From CAVQBJ01 sp963819075 (GTDB lineage Bacteria; Actinomycetota; Thermoleophilia; Solirubrobacterales; Solirubrobacteraceae): DNA of 64,000 nucleotides. The stretch is taken from the NCBI GenBank assembly GCA_963819075.1, contig CAWFUP010000003.1:458850-522849 (forward strand). The letters are read 5' to 3'. Made by a program: the position numbers and the translations under genes. Below are positions 24,766 to 32,567 of the stretch, piece after piece. Below the pieces are notes generated by a model. The model had not been told where the DNA came from. It saw only the letters and a program-made list of their open reading frames with translations, and searched no databases. The number at the start of each line of letters is the position of its first letter. The stretch's first letter is position 1.

Positions 24766-27243
24766 GCAGCTCACCCCCGAGCTCACTCGAGACGGCCGCG
24801 ACGATCCGCTCGCGCAGCGGCACGACGTCGGCATCGGTCAGCGTGCGCTCGGGCGAGCGGAACGACAGCGCGAGGGCGAGCGAGCGGCGCCCCTCCCCCA
24901 CCTGCGGGCCGCTGTAGACGTCGAACACGCGGGCGTCGTCGAGGAGCTTGCCGGCGGCCTCGCGCACGACCGACAGCACGCGTGCCGCCGGAACCTCGGC
25001 GTCGAGCACCACGGCGAGGTCCTCGCGCAGTGCCGGGAAGCCGATCAGGTCGTCGTAGCGCGTCTCGTGCGGGGCGGCCTCGATGAGCGCGTCGAGATCG
25101 ATCTCGAACGCGGCCCCGCCGTCGAGATCCCACTCGCGCGCGACGAGCGGGTGCAGCTCGCCGAGCCCAGCCGATGGGCGCCTCCGCTGCGAGGACGGTC
25201 GCGCTGCGCGCCGGATGCAGGAAGGGCTGCGTCGCCTCCACCACGTCGACGCGCACCCGCAGCGCCGCGGCGAGCGCCTCGAGGATGCCCTTGACCGCGA
25301 AGAAGTCCGCGCGCGGCGGCGCGGGCGCGCCCCAGGTCGGCGGCGCGAGCCGCCCGCTCGCGAGCACGCCGAGCGCGCGGCGCTCGTCGGGCAGGCGTTC
25401 GTCGCGGCGGCTCGCTTGCGCGTGGACGGCCGCATCCGCGGCGTCGCGCGCACCGAAGACGGTCCCTGTCTCGAACATGGCGAGGTCGACGGCGCCATGG
25501 GCGACGTTGTGGCGCGCGATGTCGAGCAGCGAGCCGAGCAGCGTCGGGCGCAGCAGCGACTGGTCGCCGGACATCGGGTTCTGCAGCTCGACGGCCCGGC
25601 GGCGCTTGTCCTCGGGGGGCAGCCGGAGTCGGTCGAGCAGGGACGGCGCCGTGAACGTCCAGCCGACGACCTCGTGCAGCCCGCGGCCGACGAGGGCGTC
25701 GGCGGCCCGGCGGCGCAGGCGCTGCTCGCGGGAGAGGACGCCGTAGGCGTCGCGGCGCTTGGGCAGCGTCGCCGGCAGGCGCTCGAGCCCGTCGATGCGG
25801 CTGACCTCCTCGATGAGGTCGGCCTCACGGGTGACGTCGGCGCGGCGCGCGGCCGGCACGGTGACGTCGAGCCCGTCCTCGGCCGTACTCGTGGCGAAAT
25901 CCAGCGACGCGAGGATCTCGGCCTGGCGCTCGCGAGGCGATGGGCGCCCCCAGCAGGCCTTTCACCCGATCCTCGCGCAGGCGGATCGTCTGCGGGGCCG
26001 GTCCCGGCCCGCCGAGGTCGATCGTCCCGGGGACGAGGCGGGCGCCGGTGAGCTCGAGCATCAGGCGCGTGGCCACGGCCTGGGCGTACATCGCCTGCTC
26101 GGGCTGAAGGCCCTTCTCGAAGCGGCCGCTCGCCTCGCTGCGCAGCGCGAGCGTCCACGACGTGCGGTGGATGTTCGGCCCGTCCCACGTGGCCGCCTCC
26201 ATGAGCACGCGCGTCGTGTCGGGCGCGACCTCCGAGCGGGCGCCGCCCATAACGCCGGCGATGCTCGTCGGCCCCTCGTCGTCCTCGATGAGGACCATCT
26301 GAGCGTCGAGCGTGCGCGTCTGGCCGTCGAGCGTCTCGATCGGCTCGCCCGCGTTGGCGCGGCGCACGACGAGGTGCCCTCCGGCCACGCGATCGAAGTC
26401 GAAGGCGTGCAGCGGCTGGCCGGTGAGCAGCATCACGTAGTTGGTGATGTCGACGACGTTGTTGATCGGGCGCTGCCCGGCGGCGCTCAGGCGCGCCTTC
26501 AGCCACAGCGGCGAGGGGGCGATCGTGACGCCCTCGAAGAGGCGGGCGGTGAAGCGCGGGCAGAGGTCGGGGTCGGCGACCTCGATCTTGACGCCGGCGA
26601 CGTCGCCGCCACGTGCCCCGAACGGGGTATCGCTGCCCGGGTCCTCGAGCCAGGGCGGCGACGCGAGCGGCGCGCCGGTCGCCGCGTGCAGCTCGCGGGC
26701 GACGGCGTAGACGGCGAGGCAGTCGGGCCGGTTGGGGGTGATCTCGAGCTCGAGCACCTCGGTGGCGATCGGCAGCACGTCGGCCAGCGGCGTGCCCGGG
26801 GCCAGCTCGGCGTCGAGGACGACCTCGTCGAGCACGATGATGCCGGCGTGGTCGCCGCCGATCGCCAGCTCGTCCTCGGCCAGGATCATGCCTTGCGATT
26901 CGATGCCGCGCAGCTTCGCCGCCTTCAGTTTCGTGCCGTCGGGCATCACCGCGCCGGGGCGGGCGACGGCGACCGTCTGCCCGGCGGCGACGTTCGGGGC
27001 GCCGCAGACGATCGTGGCCGGCGCTCCGTCGCCGAGCTCGACCTGGCAGACACGCAGGCGATCGGCGTCCGGATGGGGTTCGGCCTTGGTGACGCGGCCG
27101 ACGACGAAGTGCCCGACGGCCGCGACGCCGTGGTGGTGGATGGCCTCGACCTTCGTGCCGGTCATCGTCAGGCGCTCCTCGATCCCGCGGGCGTCGAGGG
27201 GTGGGTTGCAGTACTCGCGCAGCCAGTTGAGGGGGACTCTCAT
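24758..27243 (-). CDS. pheT: phenylalanyl-tRNA synthetase beta subunit, two frameshifts
   Basis: Beta subunit of PheRS. Domains are all recognisable but spread over three frames. From ATG 27243 (MRVPLNWLREYCNPP): tRNA-binding OB domain, B3/B4 editing domain (PINNVVDITNYVM) and start of B5. The first shift is at about 25930-25936: the frame after PIASR should continue ERQAEILASLDFATS, fitting loss of 2 nt from a CG run or gain of 1. A second shift lies at the CCC run 25166-25168: IGW should be followed by LGELHPLVAREWDL, fitting one extra base. The C-terminal ferredoxin-fold anticodon-binding domain (AARVLSVVREAAGKLLDDAR) then reads to the stop at 24758. Because PheT is essential, sequence errors are more likely than a real null. 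Confidence 0.9.
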
Positions 27244-27261
27244 GCGGGCGGCTCCGCGCAG

Positions 27262-27310
27262 GGGGTGCACGTCCTTACTTCGAACATGTCATGGAAAGGA
27301 CGTGCACCCC
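27262..27310. repeat. perfect 15-bp inverted repeat between pheS and pheT
   Basis: Arms at 27262-27276 and 27296-27310 are exact reverse complements (ggggtgcacgtcctt and its complement) around a 19-base loop. The hairpin fills the short intergenic space between the pheS stop (27311) and the pheT start (27243). No T tract follows, so it is not an obvious terminator. It could stabilise or attenuate the message inside the operon, or be a palindromic repeat element. Confidence 0.8.
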
Positions 27311-28420
27311 TCATCCGAACTGCTCCAGGAAACGCAGGTCGTTGTCGTAATAGAGGCGCAGGTCGGGGACGCCGTGCTTGAGCATGGCGATGCGCTCGAC
27401 GCCCATGCCCCAGGCGAAGCCCTGCACCCTCTCGGGGTCGTAGGCGGGGTCGTCGACGTAGGAGTAGACGTTGGGGTCGACCTCGCCGGCGCCGAGGATC
27501 TCCAGCCAGCCCTCGCCCTTGCAGAGCGGGCAGCGCGCGCCGTCGCGCAGGAAGCCCTCACCGGAGCAGTGAAAGCAGGACACGTCGACCTCGACGCTCG
27601 GCTCGGTGAAGGGGAAGAAGTGCGGACGCAGGCGCACCTCGCGCTGCTCGCCGAACACGGCGCGGGCGAAGGCGAGCAGCGTGCCCTTCAGGTCGGCGAG
27701 CGTGATGTCCTCGTCGACGGCCAGGCCCTCGATCTGGTGGAACTGCGGCGTGTGGGTGGCGTCGCTGTCGGGGCGGTAGACGCGCCCGGGGATGACGACG
27801 TACAGCGGCGGCGGGTGCGCCTCCATCGCGCGCACCTGCATCGGCGAGGTGTGCGTGCGCAGCACGACGTCGGAGGCGTAGCCGCGCAGCATGTCGGCCG
27901 CTTCGTCCGCGACCGTGCCCGCTGGACGCACGTAGAACGTGTCGGTGAGCGCCCGCGCCGGATGGTTGGGGCTGTGGTTCAGCGCGTCGAAGTTGTAGTG
28001 CACGAGCTCGACCTCGCGGCCCTCGAGCACGGTGAAGCCGAGGCCGAGGAAGATGTCCTCGAGCTCGCGCTGGGTGGCGGTGAGCAGGTGCAGGCGGCCG
28101 ACCGGCTGCGGCGGCGTGCCGGGCAGCGTGACGTCGACGCGGTCGGCGATGAGGCGCTCGTCGAGCTCGCGCGCATCGAGGTCCGCGGCCCGGTCGGCCA
28201 GCAGCGCCTCCAGGGCCTGGCGGGCCTCGTTGGCGGCCCGGCCGACGGCGCCGCGCTCCTCCGGGGGCAGCTCGGCGACGCCGCGCAGCAGCTGGGGCAG
28301 CTCGGCGCGGCGGCCGAGGTAGCGCACCCGCGCCTCCTCGAGCGCCTCGCTGCCCGTCGCCTGGACGATCGCCTGCTCGGCCTCGGCGCGCAGCTCGGCG
28401 ATGCGGTCCAGGACGGTCAT
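27311..28420 (-). CDS. pheS: phenylalanyl-tRNA synthetase alpha subunit
   Basis: Catalytic subunit of class II PheRS. An N-terminal coiled coil (residues about 1-90) precedes motif 1 (HPARALTDTFYV), motif 2 (VYRPDSDATHTPQFHQIEG) and motif 3 (GFAWGMGVERIAML). A Cys-rich insertion with two CxxC pairs, CFHC and CPLC around residue 280-295, could bind zinc; similar inserts occur in some bacterial PheS. At 369 residues the length is normal. Its ATG overlaps the TGA stop of the upstream rRNA methyltransferase gene (ATGA, 28417-28420). The next gene downstream, pheT, follows after the hairpin. Confidence 0.96.
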   Translation of the reverse strand: MTVLDRIAELRAEAEQAIVQATGSEALEEARVRYLGRRAELPQLLRGVAELPPEERGAVGRAANEARQALEALLADRAADLDARELDERLIADRVDVTLPGTPPQPVGRLHLLTATQRELEDIFLGLGFTVLEGREVELVHYNFDALNHSPNHPARALTDTFYVRPAGTVADEAADMLRGYASDVVLRTHTSPMQVRAMEAHPPPLYVVIPGRVYRPDSDATHTPQFHQIEGLAVDEDITLADLKGTLLAFARAVFGEQREVRLRPHFFPFTEPSVEVDVSCFHCSGEGFLRDGARCPLCKGEGWLEILGAGEVDPNVYSYVDDPAYDPERVQGFAWGMGVERIAMLKHGVPDLRLYYDNDLRFLEQFG

Positions 28421-29136
28421 GGCGAAGGCACCCTAGTCATTTCGTAGAGCGCGACGGTGGCCGCCATCGCCGCGTTGAGCGACTCGCCGGCGATCGGGAT
28501 GTGCGCGACGCGGTCGCAGGCGGCCACGACCTCCTCGGGCAGACCGTCCCGCTCGGCGCCGACGCACAGCGTCACCGGTCCCTCCGGCGGGCCCGAGAGC
28601 CGCTCGCCGGCGTGCGCGACGAGGGCGATCCGCTCGCCCGGCAGCGCCTCGATGCTCGCGGCGCGCGCGAGCGTCACGGCGAAGAGGGCGCCCATGCTCG
28701 CGCGCACCGCCTTCGGTCCGTGCGGGTCGGCGCAGCCGGGTCCGAGCGCGACGCTCGACGCGCCGAATGCGACCGCGCTGCGCAGGACGGTCCCGACGTT
28801 GCCCGGGTCGTGCACGCCGTGCAGATACACGCACAACGGGCCGCACGGGGCGGACCAGCGCTGCTCGTAGACGCCGATAACGCGGCTGCCCGAGCCGAGC
28901 GTGGAGACGGCGGCGAGCGCCGGCGCGCTGACGTCGGCGAAGGCGGCGCCGCCGAGCGTGGTGCCCGCGAGGCGGTAGCCGGCGACGGGCGAGCGTCCGG
29001 CCGCCGCGGCGGCCGCGACCAGGTCCTCCCCCTCCACGGCGAAGCGCTGGAGGCGCTCGCGGTCGCGGCGGCGCTGCAGGCGACGAAGCTCCTTGAGCTG
29101 GGGATTGTGCGGGGAGGTGATGGCGGTGGGAGTCAC
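28417..29136 (-). CDS. TrmH/SpoU family RNA 2'-O-methyltransferase
   Basis: SPOUT-class SAM enzyme that 2'-O-methylates a ribose in rRNA or tRNA. The N-terminal substrate-binding part (SPHNPQLKELRRLQRRRDRE) is followed by the knot motifs: motif 1 DPGNVGTVLRSAVAFGA, motif 2 LCVGAERDGLPEEV, and motif 3 IPIAGESLNAAMAATVALYE. The GTG start at 29136 gives 239 residues. It sits between rplT and pheS, the common position for this gene in actinobacteria and firmicutes, and is translationally coupled to pheS. The target nucleotide cannot be told from sequence alone. Confidence 0.93.
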   Translation of the reverse strand: MTPTAITSPHNPQLKELRRLQRRRDRERLQRFAVEGEDLVAAAAAAGRSPVAGYRLAGTTLGGAAFADVSAPALAAVSTLGSGSRVIGVYEQRWSAPCGPLCVYLHGVHDPGNVGTVLRSAVAFGASSVALGPGCADPHGPKAVRASMGALFAVTLARAASIEALPGERIALVAHAGERLSGPPEGPVTLCVGAERDGLPEEVVAACDRVAHIPIAGESLNAAMAATVALYEMTRVPSP

Positions 29137-29157
29137 GGTGGCGGTGGTGCGGGCAAC

Positions 29158-29190
29158 AAAAAGGGCGCCGTCCGGAGTGGAGCGGCGCCC
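29158..29190 (-). terminator. intrinsic terminator after rplT
   Basis: On the minus strand an 8-bp GC stem (gggcgccg at 29163-29170 pairing with 29183-29190, 12-base loop) is followed by five T residues (29162-29158). It lies 164 bp after rplT and just before the trmH-like gene, so it would separate ribosomal protein transcription from the trmH-pheST-arg transcript, at least partly. Confidence 0.6.
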
Positions 29191-29353
29191 GCGAGAAACG
29201 ATCTATCGGCGTGCAGGATCAGGCAGCCGACGCCTCGCGGACGGCAGGGCGAAATCGGCGTCGGGCGCGACGCGACGCGGCGGCGAACGGCTGGGGGGAC
29301 GTGGCGATCATCGAGCGTCGAAGTAAATCAGACGCGCGTCAGATGCGGGTGTC

Positions 29354-29716
29354 TCAGGCGGAGGCGAGGGCGGCCTTCGCCGCCTCGGCGACCTGCGTGA
29401 AGGCCTCGGCGTCGCGCACGGCCATATCGGCGAGGACCTTGCGATCGAGCTCGATGCCCGCCGCCTGGACGCCGTGGATGAACTGCGAGTAGCTGAGACC
29501 GTTCAGGCGGGCGGCGGCGTTGATGCGCGTGATCCACAGCCGGCGGAAGTCGCGCTTGCGGTTGCGCCGGTCGCGGTACGCGTACGCGTCCGCCTTCATC
29601 AGCGCTTCCTTGGCCCGCTTGTAGTTGGAGTGCGCCTCGCCGCGGAAGCCCTTCGTCAGTTCGAGGGTCGCACGGCGCTTCTTCTTGGCGTGCACCGAGC
29701 GCTTGACGCGGGTCAC
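29354..29716 (-). CDS. rplT: 50S ribosomal protein L20
   Basis: Early-assembly large-subunit protein that binds 23S rRNA, and in many bacteria an autoregulator of the infC operon. The 120 residues begin TRVKRSVHAKKKRRATLELTK, with the very basic N-terminal extension, and continue with the globular domain RRLWITRINAAARLNGLSYS. The GTG start at 29716 overlaps the rpmI stop (GTGA). The C-terminus is family-typical. Confidence 0.97.
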   Translation of the reverse strand: MTRVKRSVHAKKKRRATLELTKGFRGEAHSNYKRAKEALMKADAYAYRDRRNRKRDFRRLWITRINAAARLNGLSYSQFIHGVQAAGIELDRKVLADMAVRDAEAFTQVAEAAKAALASA

Positions 29717-29955
29717 GACTCGTACCCCCCTGCCGACGGCTTGCCGGCCCGCTTCGCGGTCGGGGCGCCGAGGAGGCGCTTGACGCGGGGCTGGTCGTGC
29801 GCCGAGAGGATCGCCGGCGCGCCGAGCGTGCGCTTGCGCTTCGGCGACTTCTTCTCGAGGATGTGGCTCGTGAAGGGGTGCCGCGCGCGCACCTTGCCGG
29901 TGCCGGTCAGCTTGAAGCGCTTCTTCGCGCCGGAATGGGTCTTCATCTTGGGCAT
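29713..29955 (-). CDS. rpmI: 50S ribosomal protein L35
   Basis: Small basic ribosomal protein. The start MPKMKTHSGAKKRFKLTGTG (ATG 29955) is diagnostic, and KRTLGAPAILSAHDQPRVKRLLG follows the family pattern. At 80 residues it is longer than the usual 64-66, with an extra Lys/Gly/Ser tail (AKRAGKPSAGGYES) that overlaps the rplT start. The frame is open upstream to 30102 but this overlaps the divergent gene. Normally infC sits directly upstream; here a plus-strand gene intervenes. Confidence 0.97.
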   Translation of the reverse strand: MPKMKTHSGAKKRFKLTGTGKVRARHPFTSHILEKKSPKRKRTLGAPAILSAHDQPRVKRLLGAPTAKRAGKPSAGGYES

Positions 29956-29967
29956 GGCCGGCCGAGG

Positions 29968-29973
29968 ATTATG
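29968..29973 (-). promoter_or_regulatory. possible -10 element for rpmI-rplT
   Basis: On the minus strand the sequence CATAAT lies 13 bp before the rpmI ATG (29955). A start of transcription 6-7 bp downstream would leave an almost leaderless message. No good -35 box is seen at 17 bp. The element is proposed because the opposed gene upstream would prevent simple read-through from infC. Confidence 0.35.
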
Positions 29974-30039
29974 GCAGACCGATCGCGCGAGCTCCGCCGC
30001 AGCGCCCGCAGGCGCGTCCACCCCGACCGCCGCTCGGTC

Positions 30040-31545
30040 ATGAAAGGCACCGTGGCGGCCGATGAGAGCGCCATGAAGCGGACATCGGGCCTGACGCCCC
30101 ATCTACGGCGGGTGAGGAACGCCCCTGAGCTCGATCACGGCGTCGAGCCGCGCGTCGAGGATCCGGTCGCCGCCGAGCCCGAAGTCGACCGAGCAGCCGC
30201 GGTACGCGCGCGCATCGACGCCGCGGGCGGGGATTTCGCGGAGGCCCTTGAGGAGGCCTGCGTCGCGGCCGCCGAAGCGGCGCACGCTCCCCACGCCGCG
30301 ATCCGGCTCGTAGAGGGATTCCGCCTGCGGTCCTGGGCGCAGATCGGCGCCGACCAGCCGCTCGTCGAGGATGTGCCGATCGCGGGATCGGTCGAGGGCC
30401 GGGCGGTCAGCGAGCGCCAGCTCATTCTCGGCAACGATGCGTCCGGGCTCGAGCCGCGCTCGTGGCTCGTGCTCCCGCTCATCCACGGCGACGACGTCGT
30501 CGGCACGCTCAGTGTCAGCGCCCCGCAGCAGGATGCGTTCAGCACGCCGCCGGAGCGCGCGCGCGCGGCTGCGCAATCGCTGCGCGATGTCGCCGCTGCG
30601 CTCGGCCCCCATCTCCAGACCGCCGCCTGGCTGCTCGAGCGCGACCGCGCGCTCGACGTCATGCAGGGTCAGATCAACGAGACCGAGATCACCGCCGAGA
30701 TGATGTCGGAGGGCGTCATCGTCTTCGACGGGGAGGGGCGCTACCGCCGCGCCAACAACGCCGCCGCGCGCCTGCTCGGCGTCGGCCTCGAGAAGATCGC
30801 CGGACGCCATGTGCGCGACGCGCTGCGCACGCTCGTGCACGAGGACGGCTCCGAGTGGCCTGGCGAGGAGCAGCCGCCGGCGCAGACGTTGGCCACCGGC
30901 GCGAGCTTCCGCGACGTCATCATGGGCGTGCACCGGCCGCAAGGTGTGCCGCGGTGGGTGTCGGTGAGCTCGCGCGTGCTGCCCGACGCGAACGGCAATC
31001 CCGATGGTGTGGTCGTCGTCGTGAGCGACTGCACCGAGCGGCGCGGCCTACGCGAGCAGCTCGCACACGCGACGCTGCACGACGAGGCCACCGGGCTGCC
31101 GAACCGCAGCCTGCTGCATCTCGAGCTCGACGACGCGATCGACCGCTCGCGTCGTCAGGGTCTCGGCGCGGCGCTCGTGCAGGTCGCACTCGACGATTTC
31201 GACGGGATGCGCGCCCGCCTCGGCGCCCACGGCGCCGACGAGGTCCTGCACGCGCTCGGCGAGCGCCTCGTGCAGACCGCCCGTGACGGCGAGATGGTCG
31301 CGCGCAACGGCGACGACGAGTTCGCGACCGTGCTCGCGATGCTCGGCGACAGCGAGCGCGCGGTGCACGCCTTTGTCGAGCGCGTTCGCGGGCGGCTCGC
31401 CGAGCCGGTCGAGGTCGGGCGCTCGAGCATCGAAATCCACGCCCGACTGGTCGTCAGCGTGTTCCCGCGCGACGGTCGGACGGCCGACGCGCTCCTGCGC
31501 CACGGGGCGCTCGAGCGCCTCAACGGGCGCGCGCTCACCCCGTAG
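30040..31545 (+). CDS. GAF-PAS-GGDEF protein with degenerate GGDEF
   Basis: A 501-residue cytosolic signalling protein. Residues about 45-190 resemble a GAF domain (ARIDAAGGDFAEALEEACVAA, then SWLVLPLIHGDDVVGTLSV). Residues about 205-340 are a PAS domain (MSEGVIVFDGEGRYRRANNAAA through VVVVSDCTERRGLREQL). Residues about 345-500 are a GGDEF domain (DEATGLPNRSLLHLELDDA). Its signature reads RNGDDEF in place of RxGGDEF, so diguanylate cyclase activity is doubtful; it may bind GTP or act as a sensor. ATG 30040 is taken as start, with ATG 30073 as alternative. It is transcribed against the ribosomal genes and sits between infC and rpmI. Confidence 0.85.
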   Translation: MKGTVAADESAMKRTSGLTPHLRRVRNAPELDHGVEPRVEDPVAAEPEVDRAAAVRARIDAAGGDFAEALEEACVAAAEAAHAPHAAIRLVEGFRLRSWAQIGADQPLVEDVPIAGSVEGRAVSERQLILGNDASGLEPRSWLVLPLIHGDDVVGTLSVSAPQQDAFSTPPERARAAAQSLRDVAAALGPHLQTAAWLLERDRALDVMQGQINETEITAEMMSEGVIVFDGEGRYRRANNAAARLLGVGLEKIAGRHVRDALRTLVHEDGSEWPGEEQPPAQTLATGASFRDVIMGVHRPQGVPRWVSVSSRVLPDANGNPDGVVVVVSDCTERRGLREQLAHATLHDEATGLPNRSLLHLELDDAIDRSRRQGLGAALVQVALDDFDGMRARLGAHGADEVLHALGERLVQTARDGEMVARNGDDEFATVLAMLGDSERAVHAFVERVRGRLAEPVEVGRSSIEIHARLVVSVFPRDGRTADALLRHGALERLNGRALTP

Positions 31546-31556
31546 CGCAGGCGGCT

Positions 31557-32423
31557 CTAGGCCTCGGCGGCCGCCGGCGTCGCCGGCTCGTCGGCGCTGG
31601 CCGGCGACGCGCCGTCCGCGCTAGGGACGGACCCGGTCGTCTCGCCCGACGCCTCTGCCGCGGTGGCGGTGGTCGTCTCGGTCACTGCCGCGTCGTCGGA
31701 GGTCGTCGCCTCGGTCGCCGTCGCGTCGTCGGATGGGGTCGCCTCGGTCGCCGTCGTGTCGTCGGATGGGGTCGCCTCGGCGGTGGCCGCGCCGTCGGTT
31801 GAGCCCTCGCTTGCCGCGGCTGAATCCTGGGCCTCTTCGTGGGCCTCGTCGTGGTGCTCGGCGCGACCGGCGAGCGCCGCCTTCGACGGCCCGAGCATCA
31901 TCGTCATGTTGCGCCCGTCCTGCGCCGGGTGCTGCTCGATGACGGCGACCTCGGCAAGCTCCTCGGCCAGGCGCTCGAGGATCGCGCGCCCGCGCTCGGG
32001 GTGCGTGACCTCGCGCCCGCGGAACATGATCGTGATCTTGACCTTGTTCTTCTGCTTGAGGAACCGTTCGACGCGACCCTTCTTGACGTCGTAGTCGTGC
32101 TGGGCGATCTTCGGGCGGAACTTCATCTCGCGCACCGTGATCTGCTGCTGGTGCTTGCGCGCCGCCTTCTGCTTCTGCGCCTGCTCGTACTTGTACTTGG
32201 AGTAGTCGAGGACGCGGCACACCGGCGGGCGGGCCTCGGGGGCGACCTCGACGAGGTCGAGATCGCGCTCCTGCGCATAGCGCAGCGCGTCGTCGGTCTT
32301 CAGGACGCCGACCTGCTGGCCGTCTTCGCCGATCAGGCGTACTTCGGGGACGCGGATCCGCTCGTTGATCCTCGTCGTGTCCCGCTCGGGCGGGCGCCGG
32401 TCGAACCTACGGGGAACCGGCAC
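31557..32423 (-). CDS. infC: translation initiation factor IF-3 with long C-terminal tail
   Basis: Binds the 30S subunit and proofreads start-codon/initiator pairing. Family hallmarks are RINERIRVPEVRLIGEDG near residue 17, ARPPVCRVLDYSKYKYEQ, the central linker KQKAARKHQQQ, and the C-terminal domain KITIMFRGREVTHPERGR, ending at MMLGPSK near residue 180. Another 100 residues follow that are not part of IF-3: an Ala/Thr/Glu/Asp-rich low-complexity tail with 11-residue repeats (ATEATPSDD type). Such acidic tails occur in some actinobacterial IF-3. The start is GTG 32423. Its stop is 11 bp from the end of the convergent GGDEF gene. Confidence 0.96.
   Translation of the reverse strand: MPVPRRFDRRPPERDTTRINERIRVPEVRLIGEDGQQVGVLKTDDALRYAQERDLDLVEVAPEARPPVCRVLDYSKYKYEQAQKQKAARKHQQQITVREMKFRPKIAQHDYDVKKGRVERFLKQKNKVKITIMFRGREVTHPERGRAILERLAEELAEVAVIEQHPAQDGRNMTMMLGPSKAALAGRAEHHDEAHEEAQDSAAASEGSTDGAATAEATPSDDTTATEATPSDDATATEATTSDDAAVTETTTATAAEASGETTGSVPSADGASPASADEPATPAAAEA
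31690..31788 (-). repeat. three tandem 33-bp repeats in the infC tail
   Basis: Copies at 31690-31722, 31723-31755 and 31756-31788 differ by only a few bases and encode 11-residue units of the ATEATPSDD kind within the acidic C-terminal extension of IF-3. Confidence 0.85.
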
Positions 32424-32496
32424 TAGCTGTGGTGGCGACGCGTCAAGCGGTGGTTACGCGCAGCGCGTGATGGTCGGCGAGACAGTCAACACGTCG

Positions 32497-32524
32497 AGTA
32501 TAGCGGCGGGCGGTGGCCAGACAA
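32497..32524 (-). promoter_or_regulatory. sigma-70-type promoter for infC
   Basis: On the minus strand TTGTCT (32524-32519) and TATACT (32502-32497) are separated by 16 bp, close to the housekeeping consensus. Transcription would start near 32490 and leave a leader of about 65 nt before the infC GTG, so infC need not depend on thrS read-through. Confidence 0.6.
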
Positions 32525-32567
32525 GCGTTTGACCGAATTGCCACATTCGAACCGCGTCGGGCGGAAC

